This document shows positions 16,899-25,194 of a stretch of 64,000 bases of DNA, one piece after another. A model generated the notes under the pieces. The model searched no databases. It was not told the origin of the DNA and saw nothing but the letters and a program-made list of their open reading frames with translations. Source of the DNA: JAICLK01 sp963810525. Lineage in GTDB: Bacteria; Patescibacteriota; Saccharimonadia; Saccharimonadales; UBA4665. The position numbers and the translations under genes were made by a program. How positions within the stretch are numbered: position 1 is the first letter of the stretch; every line of letters begins with the position of its first letter. The stretch covers positions 1,054,001 to 1,118,000 of the forward strand of contig CAWENB010000003.1 of assembly GCA_963810525.1 (NCBI GenBank), in the 5' to 3' direction.

Positions 16899-19071
16899 CA
16901 ATATAGAGCATCGTGAGCATGGCGATGAGCTGATAATGCATTGCTTCTTTAGCAACTGCGACGCTGACAGTCGCGGTCTTGAGGCACATCTCTACATAAA
17001 TAAACACACTGCGCTGTACGACTGCAAGAAGTGCGGCGAAAAGGGTAACTTGGTAACGCTCAAGCAGCACTTTGGCGTATTGCCGGAACGTAAAGCGCAA
17101 CCCAAACGATTACCAGCCAGCCTGGATAAGCAGGCGACAATCTACCACGACGTACTGCCCGAAGACATCAGAGAATACCTGCGCACCGAGCGCCTGCTGC
17201 GAGATGAGGATATAGATTACTATCAGCTAGGCTACTTGGAAGAACGCGGCAGGCATTGGATTACTATACCAGTAACCGACCGGACAGGTAGCGTACTGTT
17301 TTTGAAACTGCGCCAAGACCCGTTTCGCCCAACCGAAGGCTTGCCTAAGTACATGATGCCTACCGGTAGTGAAGCCAGCATTTTTAACGTCCAAATCCTG
17401 AATAATAAACCGGATGCACTGGTTATCTGTGAGGGCGAGTTTGACTGTATGGTATTACATAGCTTAGGTGTGCCTGCAATCTGTTCAACGGCAGGAGCCA
17501 TGACATTTAATGATGCATGGGTTGCACAGCTGAACTTTGTGCGCGATTTCTATGTACTGATGGACAATGACGACACTGGACGCAAAGGCGCAGATAGCTT
17601 GGTAGAAAAGCTAATTGCAGCATACCCAAACAGCTCAATCATGCTTGTCACCTTGCCACCTGAAGTTGGCGAGCACGGGGACGTTACGAACTTTTTCCAG
17701 CAAGGGCTTGGCCAACCAGAAGACCTATTTGAGCCGACTGGAAAGTACGTGGACTATGTAGCCGGTGCTGAGCCGATTGACGTAAATCAGTTTGACGAAA
17801 TGTCGTTGCAAGATGTGATTAAGACGCTTGCACTGACCATTAAGCATGATGATGACAATAAGCTCGTTACGTTCCTATGTATGCTGTCGGCGTTCACCGA
17901 TAGTGGTCAGCTAAATGCCAGTTTTAACGCACCTAGCTCAACTGGCAAAAGCTACACGGCTATTCAGGTTGCTAATCTGTTTCCAGTCGCTGACAAAATT
18001 GAGCTGGCCGGTGCAAGTCCTACCGCATTCTTTCATGGTGAGGGTGTATACGACAAAGAGCGTGGTGCCAAAATAGTGTCTCTTGAGCGTAAAATCCTGC
18101 TATTCCTTGAGCAGCCTAATCCTGAACTACAAGCAAAACTGCGCGCAGTCTTGTCCCATGACCAGAGAGAATTATCTTATCGCATTACTAATAAAGACAA
18201 GAAAGGTGCCCAACGCGCCGAACATATAATTATACGGGGATTTCCGGCAACCGTGTTCTGTTCGGCAGCAATGCGACTGGACGAGCAAGAAGCAACACGG
18301 GCAATCTTACTTAGCCCTGAAGTAACCACAGAAAAGATACGAGAAGGTGTACGCCAACAAGTGCAACGGAGCGCGGATAAGGCAAAGTTTGAAGCGTGGC
18401 TAGAAGCACAGCCAGAACGTGTAGGACTGAAGAACCGTATTTTAGCTGTCAAGCGTGAGCAGATTGATGACATCATTATTCCCAATCCAGAAGAAATTTT
18501 GCAGCGTTTTAATAGCCGGTTTAAAAACGCCAAGTCGCGCCACATGCGTGACGCCGAACATCTGATGAACTTGATTAAGGCGGCTACACTACTTAATGTA
18601 TGGCAACGAAAGCAGTCTGATGGATTGGTAGTAGCCAGCCAGTCCGACATTGACCAAGTGTTTGAGTTGTGGGGACGATTGATTGAGGCACAAGATATGA
18701 GCGTGTCACCAGCGGTAATGTACATCTATAAGAGGTACCTACTGGCTGCGTTTGCGGAAAAGTTTGCCGACCAAGAACACCCTGAATATGCAGATGATAT
18801 GGCAAAACGTTTGATAGGGATAAGCGCCGAAGAATTAAGTGCCTTCTATTTCCGAAAAGAGAGCGTGCCACTAAACGCCGAACAGTTACGCAAGCAGATA
18901 TTGCCGCAGTTGGAAGCCAGCGGCATGATTTTGAGGCAAAAACCCGAAAAAGGAGACAAACGCAGCCGCCACATCTTTCCTATATGGTATCCAACGGGAG
19001 AAAAAGACCCGCTAAACTCAAACAATGATGGAACGAGTGGTGGGGTGAGTAAATTGGGCGGCAAGTGGTAG
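16858..19071 (+). CDS. Primase with zinc finger, TOPRIM and ATPase domains
   Basis: 737 residues. A CHC2-like zinc finger is formed by His28/Cys29, Cys34, Cys56 and Cys59. A TOPRIM domain around residue 190 (ALVICEGEFDCMVLHSLG, then VLMDNDDTGRKGAD) supplies the primase active site. A C-terminal ATPase region carries a Walker A-like SSTGKSYT near residue 365. Mobile-element replication proteins often combine primase and helicase functions this way. AAGGAG precedes the ATG. It suggests autonomous replication of the surrounding element at some stage. Confidence 0.82.
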   Translation: MDKYDELTELLRNNNIEHREHGDELIMHCFFSNCDADSRGLEAHLYINKHTALYDCKKCGEKGNLVTLKQHFGVLPERKAQPKRLPASLDKQATIYHDVLPEDIREYLRTERLLRDEDIDYYQLGYLEERGRHWITIPVTDRTGSVLFLKLRQDPFRPTEGLPKYMMPTGSEASIFNVQILNNKPDALVICEGEFDCMVLHSLGVPAICSTAGAMTFNDAWVAQLNFVRDFYVLMDNDDTGRKGADSLVEKLIAAYPNSSIMLVTLPPEVGEHGDVTNFFQQGLGQPEDLFEPTGKYVDYVAGAEPIDVNQFDEMSLQDVIKTLALTIKHDDDNKLVTFLCMLSAFTDSGQLNASFNAPSSTGKSYTAIQVANLFPVADKIELAGASPTAFFHGEGVYDKERGAKIVSLERKILLFLEQPNPELQAKLRAVLSHDQRELSYRITNKDKKGAQRAEHIIIRGFPATVFCSAAMRLDEQEATRAILLSPEVTTEKIREGVRQQVQRSADKAKFEAWLEAQPERVGLKNRILAVKREQIDDIIIPNPEEILQRFNSRFKNAKSRHMRDAEHLMNLIKAATLLNVWQRKQSDGLVVASQSDIDQVFELWGRLIEAQDMSVSPAVMYIYKRYLLAAFAEKFADQEHPEYADDMAKRLIGISAEELSAFYFRKESVPLNAEQLRKQILPQLEASGMILRQKPEKGDKRSRHIFPIWYPTGEKDPLNSNNDGTSGGVSKLGGKW

Positions 19072-19098
19072 CGCCACTCACCAGTACCTTAAAAGTGC

Positions 19099-19230
19099 TA
19101 TAATGACGATGTTCACATTTTCAGCTGAAGCGCAGTAGGCGTTTTATTTTCAGACCGCAAGGGCGGCATGGTATCTGAAAGTAGCTTACTGCTGCTGGAA
19201 GTGTGAACAACCGTGCCGTCCTTTTGATTG
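19099..19230 (+). ncRNA. Structured leader RNA/attenuator before the recombinase
   Basis: TATAAT (19099-19104) stands 7 bp before a long inverted repeat. GTTCACA...CAGC...GCAGTA...GC (19111-19140) pairs with its mirror at about 19184-19208. An inner TTTCAGA/TCTGAAA helix lies within. Alternatively AAGGGCGGCATGG (19159-19171) can pair with CCGTGCCGTCCTT just upstream of the recombinase, followed by TTTT, making a terminator. Two exclusive folds suggest attenuation of recombinase expression or a short RNA. No known family recognised. Confidence 0.5.
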
Positions 19231-19237
19231 GAGAAAT

Positions 19238-20974
19238 ATGGAAAAACTAATAAGGTATGCTGTCTACATCCGCAAATCCTCTGAAGAGGAAGAGCGTCAA
19301 GTACTGTCCCTTGCCTCACAGAAAGACAAGATTTTAGAGCGGTTCGGCAACCTTAATATCGTTACTTGGATTGAACCGGAAAGCAAAAGTGCTTTTGAAC
19401 CAGACAAGCGGCCGAAGTTTAAGGAACTGCTTGACCTAATTGATGCGAGCAAGATTGACGGTGTTATCGCATGGCATCCCGACCGTTTAAGCCGTAATGA
19501 GGTAGACGCCTCTGCTATTACATGGCGTATACGGCAAGGTAAGATTAAAGACCTGAAGTTTGCTTCTGGTTATAATTTTGATGACACACCGGAAAGCATG
19601 ATGATGTTACAGATGACCATGAGCCAGTCGCAATATTTTTCTGCCAAACTAAGCAAAGACATCAAGCGCGGCAACGAGCGTAAACGGCAAGACGGCCAGC
19701 TCACCGGTAAGGCAATGGAAGGCTATCTTAACTACCGCACGGCATTGTCGGGCAGAGGTGAGGCTTCAATCATCAAAGACGAAGAGCGGTTTCCGCTTGT
19801 CCGTAGGGCTTTTGACCTGTTTTTGACCGGTGAGTTTAGCGTTCCGGCAATACTTACTATAATGAATAAAGAATGGGGTTATAGGACAGTAAAGCGTCGG
19901 AACTCTGGCGGCAATGCGCTTTCAAGAACTGCTTTGTATAACATCTTTCGTAATGTCCGGTACGCCGGATTGATACCTGACCCATACGACCACGAACACT
20001 TACACGATGCTCACTACCCCGCCATGATAACGCCTGAAGAGTACGACAAGGTACAGATGCTGCTAGGTAGAAAGGGTCTGCCCCGTCTGGTAACGCGCAA
20101 ACAGTTTGTACTCAGGGGACTTATACGATGTGGCTATTGCGGTTGTGTTGTAACTGCTCAAGAAAAACGCAGGCAACTCATAAATGGTAAGGTTAATAGA
20201 CACATCTACTACCATTGTACCGGCAAGCGTGCTGGCTGCACTCAAAAGAGCACCTACCTTACAGAAGACGACCTGTACGCACAGTTGCTTGAGCTATTGG
20301 ACGGTTACGAGTTGGTGCCACAGTTGTACGATTGGGCTATGGAAGCATTTCGTGAGTTTGCTGGACAGGAAGTCGCAGAGCGTAATCACGTACAGGCCAT
20401 GCAAAACAAAGCCATAACAGATACACAAACTCAGCTGGACAAACTGCTAGACATGGCCACGCGCGGACTAATTAGTGATGATGAATACAAGTCTAAGAGT
20501 GCCGCGCTTAAGGCTGGCCTGCAACGATTGCAAGATGAACAAGCTGACATCTCGCACCGTGTCAAAAACTGGTACGAGATAGCCACGACCACGTTTGAGA
20601 AGCTGACTTATGCCGGTAAAAAGTTTAAGGCCGGCGATATTGCCAATAAAAAAGACATATTGCTGGCGATTGGCGAGAACCCCGTGTTAATGAATGGCCA
20701 GTTGGAAATTAGTCGCCTACGAGTGGCTAATTCCGGTCGGACAAGAACGCCAAACGCTTGCGCAATGAGCTTGAAAAGGTTAGAACAATGCCACAACAGA
20801 TACAAAAAGCCTCCGAAGAGGCTTTGCGTACTCCAATGGTGCAGGGAGAGGGATTCGAACCCCCGAAGGCTGAGCCAGATGATTTACAGTCACCCGTGTT
20901 TGACCGCTTCACTATCCCTGCGTCCGATGATTTCATGGCTTTCGCGAGAGGATTCGCAAAAGCTTAAAGATTAG
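19238..20974 (+). CDS. Large serine recombinase (integrase/resolvase family)
   Basis: 578 residues. The N-terminal resolvase domain has RYAVYIRKSS (nucleophile Ser14 or Ser15) and DGVIAWHPDRLSRNEVDA. A recombinase domain follows (LYNIFRNVRYAGLIPDPYD), then a zinc ribbon (RCGYCGC...CTGKRAGC) and a coiled-coil region. GGAG precedes the ATG. The last ~45 residues are encoded on the strand opposite tRNA-Tyr, so the stop lies beyond the tRNA; the functional C-terminus is probably earlier. It would integrate or excise the element. Confidence 0.88.
   Translation: MEKLIRYAVYIRKSSEEEERQVLSLASQKDKILERFGNLNIVTWIEPESKSAFEPDKRPKFKELLDLIDASKIDGVIAWHPDRLSRNEVDASAITWRIRQGKIKDLKFASGYNFDDTPESMMMLQMTMSQSQYFSAKLSKDIKRGNERKRQDGQLTGKAMEGYLNYRTALSGRGEASIIKDEERFPLVRRAFDLFLTGEFSVPAILTIMNKEWGYRTVKRRNSGGNALSRTALYNIFRNVRYAGLIPDPYDHEHLHDAHYPAMITPEEYDKVQMLLGRKGLPRLVTRKQFVLRGLIRCGYCGCVVTAQEKRRQLINGKVNRHIYYHCTGKRAGCTQKSTYLTEDDLYAQLLELLDGYELVPQLYDWAMEAFREFAGQEVAERNHVQAMQNKAITDTQTQLDKLLDMATRGLISDDEYKSKSAALKAGLQRLQDEQADISHRVKNWYEIATTTFEKLTYAGKKFKAGDIANKKDILLAIGENPVLMNGQLEISRLRVANSGRTRTPNACAMSLKRLEQCHNRYKKPPKRLCVLQWCRERDSNPRRLSQMIYSHPCLTASLSLRPMISWLSREDSQKLKD
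20837..20921 (-). tRNA. tRNA-Tyr (anticodon GTA)
   Basis: 85 nt with encoded CCA, acceptor GCAGGGA/TCCCTGC, a class II long variable arm and the anticodon loop CTGTAAA. It sits inside the 3' end of the recombinase reading frame on the opposite strand. Confidence 0.93.
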
Positions 20975-21054
20975 CAGTGCGAGGCCAAGGGCGAGTGCAT
21001 TTGAAATTTGTTTTTAAAATGTGCACGCCCATTTTAACGGAACTGGCTAGAACG

Positions 21055-21131
21055 TGGAGCCGCCTGTCGGATTCGAACCGACGACATTCAGTTTACAAAA
21101 CTGACGCTCTAACCAACTGAGCTAAGGCGGC
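21055..21131 (-). tRNA. tRNA-Thr (anticodon TGT)
   Basis: 77 nt, acceptor GCCGCCT/AGGCGGC, anticodon stem TCAGT/ACTGA with loop TTTGTAA, T arm GGTTCGAATCC and encoded CCA. Second threonine tRNA in the window. Confidence 0.93.
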
Positions 21132-21203
21132 CCGTCCGCACGGCTACCGCGTTAGTGTAACAAAACAGAGGTTACAAGGCAATATTCGGTCATAAGAATG
21201 TAT

Positions 21204-21857
21204 CTAGATGGCGACCCGACCCGGGCGGATTATGCGCTTCGGCCGTCCCGAAGGTACGATCAGCTTCTTGAGTTTTTGTTCGATCATATCGGCTTCGCGC
21301 CCCATACCGTGGCTTAGGTAGGCTTTATGCATAAGCCCGAGCGTTTCTCTATTCGGCTCAAGCTCTACGGCGCGTTCCAATTCCTGTAGCATCAGCTTGT
21401 CATTGCCGAGTTTTTCCTGCACTTTGGCATAAGCGATGTGGCGGGCTGCCAGATTGTCTTCGAGCTTGAGTGCCTGCTCGAAGGCGATTGCCGCTTTTTC
21501 GTAATTCTCCGTTTCATAATAAATCAGCCCCAAATTATGGAGGCTGGACGGCGTGGCTTCGATGCTGCTGGCGATTTCAAAACAGTCAATCGCGTCTCGG
21601 TATTCCTTTTGTTTGGCGTAGAGAATGCCCAGACGGTTGTAGGCGGCAGCGTTCTTTTCGTCAATCTTCAGAATGGTTAGGAGCGCTTTTTCGGCACGCA
21701 GAAATCGGTTCTCGCGCATACCCTGGTGGGCGATGTCCCATAGTTTGCCCAATCGATCGCCAACTTTGCGTGACACGCCGGCCACTTCGTCGTCGTGGAT
21801 GGTGGTGTTGAAGTATGCGAGCACACCAAACGCTGCAAGAATTATCAACTCATACAT
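21204..21857 (-). CDS. Membrane-anchored TPR protein
   Basis: 217 residues. A short N-terminal hydrophobic segment (LIILAAFGVLAYF) is followed by four TPR-like units, for example AAAYNRLGILYAKQKEYRDA and LHNLGLIYYETENYEKAAIA, and a basic tail. TPR proteins are scaffolds for protein complexes; partner unknown. Located 24 bp downstream of the holB-like gene, probably co-transcribed. Confidence 0.82.
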   Translation of the reverse strand: MYELIILAAFGVLAYFNTTIHDDEVAGVSRKVGDRLGKLWDIAHQGMRENRFLRAEKALLTILKIDEKNAAAYNRLGILYAKQKEYRDAIDCFEIASSIEATPSSLHNLGLIYYETENYEKAAIAFEQALKLEDNLAARHIAYAKVQEKLGNDKLMLQELERAVELEPNRETLGLMHKAYLSHGMGREADMIEQKLKKLIVPSGRPKRIIRPGRVAI

Positions 21858-21881
21858 GTAATTAGGTATTATAGCACTCGA

Positions 21882-22766
21882 CTATAAACAAAGCATAAGG
21901 TTTATGAGCACGAGTTTCGGTTGTGCGTTGGCTTGCAGGGAGGTTTGCGCGTCGTAGCTCGCCTCTAGTATTTGATGCCAGCGGGCCAGGCCGCGCTTAC
22001 TGGCTCCGGTACTTTTGCCGGCCGCCTGTTCGAGGGCGGCATGCGCCATCTGTGAGAGCATGAAGAGGACACGGCTGCACGCTTCGCGTTGTTTAGCAAG
22101 ACTATCTACGTGCGTCAAACGCTCAAATGTATTTGCCTGCAGCAGTTCGCGCGCCTGCTTAGCGGCTTGCACCAGCGGATGTTCGTCGCTATCTTCGAGA
22201 AGTGCATGCATCAGGCCTGGCAGTCCGCCACTCATCAAATATGCCTGGTTGTTTTGCGCCTGTTGGAAACCGCGTGCTGTAAAATGTTGCAGCAAATCAT
22301 CGCGGGACGGCGTTTGCAGGCTAATGGATTGTGCTCGCGAGCGGATGGTCGGCAGTAGTGCGAAGTCGTTGGCGGCGGTCAGCACAAGAAGTGTGCCTTC
22401 CGGTGGTTCTTCGAGCAGTTTTAGTAAGGCGTTCTGCGCTTCAATAGTCAATAGGTGTGCCTGTTCGATAGTGGCAATGCGCTGGATGGCTCCGTTGCTC
22501 ATGGCGACCTTCAACTTGGTGAATTGCAACAACTCGCGCACGGTATCAATCGAAATGCTCTGACCATTCGGCTCGATTATTTTATAGTACGGGTAACTGT
22601 TAAGTACGTGGTCATTTTGCAATCCAAGCAGCCGCATACTCAGCCAGCGCGCTACTAAGCCTTTGCCGCTACCTTCGGGTCCCGCTAGGATTAACGCATG
22701 CCCGGGCTTGGCAATAAAACTTTCCAATTGCTTTTTGCTCGATGGGTGCAGGACTGGATCAATCAT
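21882..22766 (-). CDS. holB: DNA polymerase III delta-prime-like clamp-loader subunit
   Basis: 294 residues, AAA+ fold. The Walker A-like segment is GPEGSGKGLVA. ATIEQAHLLTIEAQNALLKLLEEPPEGTLLVL carries the sensor region, and ALLPTIRSRAQSISLQ the arginine-finger SRAQ motif. This matches delta-prime/DnaX-type clamp-loader subunits; delta-prime is favoured by the length and the divergent P-loop. It loads the sliding clamp at replication forks. Last recognisable chromosomal gene before the phage part. Confidence 0.82.
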   Translation of the reverse strand: MIDPVLHPSSKKQLESFIAKPGHALILAGPEGSGKGLVARWLSMRLLGLQNDHVLNSYPYYKIIEPNGQSISIDTVRELLQFTKLKVAMSNGAIQRIATIEQAHLLTIEAQNALLKLLEEPPEGTLLVLTAANDFALLPTIRSRAQSISLQTPSRDDLLQHFTARGFQQAQNNQAYLMSGGLPGLMHALLEDSDEHPLVQAAKQARELLQANTFERLTHVDSLAKQREACSRVLFMLSQMAHAALEQAAGKSTGASKRGLARWHQILEASYDAQTSLQANAQPKLVLINLMLCL

Positions 22767-22856
22767 TTTTGCACCCCAATTTTTTAGGAAATTCCGCCGG
22801 TAAAGGCGCCGAAAATATTTTTAATGTTGCTCCACGGGATGGGAGGGGAAGTGGCT
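22767..22856. other. Junction between chromosomal and phage-like sequence
   Basis: Within about 60 bp an A+T-rich holB upstream region (ending AAAATATTTTTAATG) gives way to G-rich sequence with the first phage gene. No tRNA fragment, direct repeat or integrase marks an attachment site. It is either an unrecognised prophage end or an assembly join. Confidence 0.5.
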
Positions 22857-23066
22857 ATGTCGGCTTCATCAGCTTCCGAAAAGCCTATGAGCAGGTGCGA
22901 CAGATGCGGTGAGGAGCTGAATGGTCGAGATGAGCGAACCTGCTGGCGTTGTGTCAGGGCTCACGGCTTGACCAGACCAACGCTACAGCTATCACAGGAC
23001 GGAGGACGCAGCTATGAGGCCAAGAAGGCGCGCAAAGTATCCACTCCAGTGTCGGTGCGGCGTTAG
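22857..23066 (+). CDS. Zinc-ribbon small protein
   Basis: 69 residues with CDRCGEEL...TCWRC (CxxC-x12-CxxC) near the N-terminus and a basic tail. The start at 22857 follows GGAGG; an upstream ATG at 22824 is in frame. First gene of the phage early region. Probably a nucleic-acid or protein-binding host-takeover protein; not identified. Confidence 0.6.
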   Translation: MSASSASEKPMSRCDRCGEELNGRDERTCWRCVRAHGLTRPTLQLSQDGGRSYEAKKARKVSTPVSVRR

Positions 23067-23132
23067 GCTGAGCAGCATCGAGCGGCTGAATAAGCACGCA
23101 CAGACGAAATGCAAGGCTGGGAGGCCAAGCAA

Positions 23133-23396
23133 ATGAGCGAACGAGCCAGGCTTGAGCAAGAGTTTAAGACTTACCCAAATTCCCTGACAATCTGCCAACC
23201 AGGCAAGTACGAATGCGAGGCTTTATACGTCCCGTACTTCGACGACCAAGACCCAGACCGCGAATTTATGCGTGGTGGGCGCTATTACCGCAGTTACACC
23301 ATTCGCGCCGAGGACAAGCAAGAGTTTCCGGAGCTAAAGCGACGACGCACCGTAACGCTATATGAGCGTGACGATGGCTTTGTTTGCGAAGGCTGA
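23133..23396 (+). CDS. Small phage hypothetical protein
   Basis: 87 residues, charged and aromatic-rich (YYRSYTIRAEDKQEF), no known domain. GGGAGG lies 9 bp upstream of the ATG at 23133. Part of the run of small early genes. Confidence 0.6.
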   Translation: MSERARLEQEFKTYPNSLTICQPGKYECEALYVPYFDDQDPDREFMRGGRYYRSYTIRAEDKQEFPELKRRRTVTLYERDDGFVCEG

Positions 23397-23417
23397 CAAG
23401 GCTGGGAGGCCAAAGAG

Positions 23418-23558
23418 ATGAAACGACGGTACTGCAACAACTGTAGTCATGCGGCTGATAATCACGGCGAGGTCGAGAAGCACGGTAACTGTGAGTATCC
23501 GTGCTTGGTCAATGGCTGCACCTGCGAGTGCTTCGAGGACAACGACAATGACGCATAA
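23418..23558 (+). CDS. 46-residue Cys-rich protein
   Basis: ATG at 23418 after GGGAGG. Eight cysteines in 46 residues (CNNC, NCEYPC, CTCEC) suggest one or two zinc sites. Overlaps the next gene by 11 bp. No family recognised. Confidence 0.55.
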   Translation: MKRRYCNNCSHAADNHGEVEKHGNCEYPCLVNGCTCECFEDNDNDA

Positions 23559-23730
23559 GCAAAACCGTCACAAGATGCGCGTGGACAAAGCCATCAGCCG
23601 ACTCGTGCGGCAGATTAAGCACGCATTCGAGGCTCGGCTGTACGTCAGCAAGCCCACGACGCGCTATCCATGGAGCCGCGAGACCAGCTATTTACGACTG
23701 GCTGAGCGGGACGAACTGCTACGCAACTAA
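23548..23730 (+). CDS. 60-residue basic protein
   Basis: Starts MTHKQNRHKMRVDK; basic and helical, no known domain. The start is chosen by overlap with the previous stop, as is usual in this phage. Confidence 0.5.
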   Translation: MTHKQNRHKMRVDKAISRLVRQIKHAFEARLYVSKPTTRYPWSRETSYLRLAERDELLRN

Positions 23731-23747
23731 CTTTCGGAGGTCACCGA

Positions 23748-23909
23748 GTGGCGGGGACGGCAGAAGCAACGGCAATCGGTCGCTCCGTTGTTCCCCGTCA
23801 GTCGGATAATTTAGCCATGATTTGTCGCAACTGCAAGCACAAGATGGTCTGGCTTGAGTCGGTCTGTCGCTGGATGTGTGTTTGGTACAAGTGTCCAAGG
23901 AGGTTCTAG
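23748..23909 (+). CDS. 53-residue Cys/Trp-rich protein
   Basis: GTG start 7 bp after GGAGG. CRNCKHK...CRWMCVWYKC contains five closely spaced cysteines, suggesting a zinc-binding peptide. An internal ATG at 23817 is in frame but has no ribosome-binding site. Confidence 0.5.
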   Translation: MAGTAEATAIGRSVVPRQSDNLAMICRNCKHKMVWLESVCRWMCVWYKCPRRF

Positions 23910-23910
23910 G

Positions 23911-23997
23911 ATGCTTTACTTAGGCATTGGTGTCTATTTCGTCGCTCTCTTGGTCTTTGCGGCTGTGTTGTGGGCCAGGATGAGCTATTGGAGGTAA
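23911..23997 (+). CDS. 28-residue membrane peptide
   Basis: AAGGAGG lies 9 bp before the ATG. One membrane helix (GIGVYFVALLVFAAVLWA). Tiny phage membrane peptides often modulate host envelope functions; no specific role can be given. Confidence 0.5.
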   Translation: MLYLGIGVYFVALLVFAAVLWARMSYWR

Positions 23998-24003
23998 AGA
24001 GCT

Positions 24004-24213
24004 ATGAGCAAGATAGCGAAGACTGCTCTGGCCGGCGCAGCCCTTGGGCTGTTCTTGGCCCTGCTGAGCGGCTGTGCGGCTAAGGTGCCGCTAAGCTACT
24101 GGACTGTCGGCAGCACGCCCAGCGACGGCATGATATTCAGCTGCTCCGAGCCGAGTCCGAATGACTGTGCGGACTTGCTGAGCTACGGAGCGCCGGTGAG
24201 GCTACATATATGA
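24004..24213 (+). CDS. Small lipoprotein
   Basis: 69 residues with a signal peptide and lipobox LLSGC (Cys24 region), followed by a short domain with two more cysteines. GGAGG precedes the start. An early-region phage lipoprotein could act in superinfection exclusion; this is inference from location. Confidence 0.6.
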   Translation: MSKIAKTALAGAALGLFLALLSGCAAKVPLSYWTVGSTPSDGMIFSCSEPSPNDCADLLSYGAPVRLHI

Positions 24214-24455
24214 GCTGCCAGCACATTCCCTGCGACAAGCCAGTTAACATCACCTATCGAGGGACCAATCTGTGCTGGGAGCACTATGACGAAGCTACGA
24301 AGCCTCGATCAGTATCTTCAACTAGCAGCATAATTAATAACGTACTCAGTCGCTACGCGGACAGCTTTCCACCTTTCCAGCCAGACGACAATGGCGACTG
24401 TCAGTGCATAGCGTGTCAGGCAGCAAGAGCGAGAATAGGAGGCAACAGGCCATGA
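24210..24455 (+). CDS. Zinc-binding-like small protein
   Basis: 81 residues; its ATG overlaps the lipoprotein stop (ATGA). Cysteines and histidines at both ends (CQHIPC...CWEH and CQCIAC) suggest metal binding. Unrecognised. Confidence 0.55.
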   Translation: MSCQHIPCDKPVNITYRGTNLCWEHYDEATKPRSVSSTSSIINNVLSRYADSFPPFQPDDNGDCQCIACQAARARIGGNRP

Positions 24456-24523
24456 TTTACGCATACTTGGCCATCGTCTGCGTCGTAGCAGCTTTGGCCA
24501 TCAGATTGTGGGAGCAGCTTTGA
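24452..24523 (+). CDS. 23-residue membrane peptide
   Basis: ATG overlaps the previous stop. The sequence is almost entirely one membrane helix (YAYLAIVCVVAALAI). Similar in style to the peptide at 23911. Confidence 0.4.
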   Translation: MIYAYLAIVCVVAALAIRLWEQL

Positions 24524-24711
24524 TGGACGCCGTAACCAGCTCCGTAGTGCTCACCAAAGAGCGCTCCGAAGTCCACTACGCCAGCTATCCTCATGTGTTT
24601 ATTGAGGACAGTCAGGAAGCACCGGCGCAGGCTAGTCGGCGTGAGCAACAATATGGCACTAGAGCTAAAGCGCTCCATTCCGGCTTTCTTCAGCCGCAAG
24701 GACGGCTGTAG
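24522..24711 (+). CDS. Small hypothetical protein (uncertain)
   Basis: 62 residues starting MDAVTSSVV, directly coupled to the previous stop (TGATG). It overlaps the next gene in another frame by about 60 bp, so only its first part may be meaningful. Confidence 0.35.
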
Positions 24712-24832
24712 CCTCTCCGGCTGGCGCGTGCCGATGGGCGAGCTGGAGCTGGTGGCTAGCATCGAAGGTAAGCATCGTAAAGAGATTCACATTAGCTACA
24801 AAGACGGTTGCGTTATGGAGGTAAGGCAATGA
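24653..24832 (+). CDS. Small hypothetical protein
   Basis: 59 residues starting MALELKRSIPAFF; a beta-rich second half (ELELVASIEGKHRKEIHISY). A GTG at 24641 is an alternative start. It ends just before the GGAGGTAAGG site of the next gene. Confidence 0.5.
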   Translation: MALELKRSIPAFFSRKDGCSLSGWRVPMGELELVASIEGKHRKEIHISYKDGCVMEVRQ

Positions 24833-25194
24833 ACGTCATAGCTATCCGGCCCATTCGCTCCAGCCACATTGGCGGGCACATTCACCTTAAAGGCGACACC
24901 GGAGCTATCCAGCGTGTCATGACCGACGCTACTGGCCGCAAGCTCTATCGCGTCATGTGGGACAAGGATCAGGAGGTTTGTGTCTGCGTACCCGACGATG
25001 TTGAACTAACTGATGCCGTCGCTATCATCGCGCCGAGTCAACCAGCACCGTCGGTGGCCGCCTCCTCCACAGACGATCAGACCCCTGCGAGTCTGGCTGT
25101 TTGGCCGGGGCTGGAGCCAGTGGGAACCCAGCCCCATTTTAGCTACGAACATATGGCGTGGTTTAGTGAGCATTTTGACTTAGGAGGTGACTGA
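24829..25194 (+). CDS. Hypothetical phage protein
   Basis: 121 residues; the start at 24829 follows GGAGG. The N-terminal half may be an SH3-like beta barrel (HIHLKGDTGAIQRVMTDATG). The C-terminal half is Pro/Ala/Ser-rich. Function unknown. Confidence 0.55.
   Translation: MNVIAIRPIRSSHIGGHIHLKGDTGAIQRVMTDATGRKLYRVMWDKDQEVCVCVPDDVELTDAVAIIAPSQPAPSVAASSTDDQTPASLAVWPGLEPVGTQPHFSYEHMAWFSEHFDLGGD

Larger units (their letters stand above)
15542..20974 (+). mobile_element. Putative integrated element with primase and serine recombinase
   Basis: Four co-directional genes (unknown DNA-binding protein, small protein, primase/ATPase, large serine recombinase) lie between minus-strand chromosomal genes and tRNA-Tyr. 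Primase plus serine recombinase is a plasmid- or phage-like module. The right limit is inferred from the recombinase overlapping the tRNA; the left limit and att sites were not found. Confidence 0.5.

Noticed and set aside
22767..22860. Tyrosine-integrase-type prophage attachment site
   Set aside because: No tRNA fragment, direct repeat or integrase gene is near the junction.
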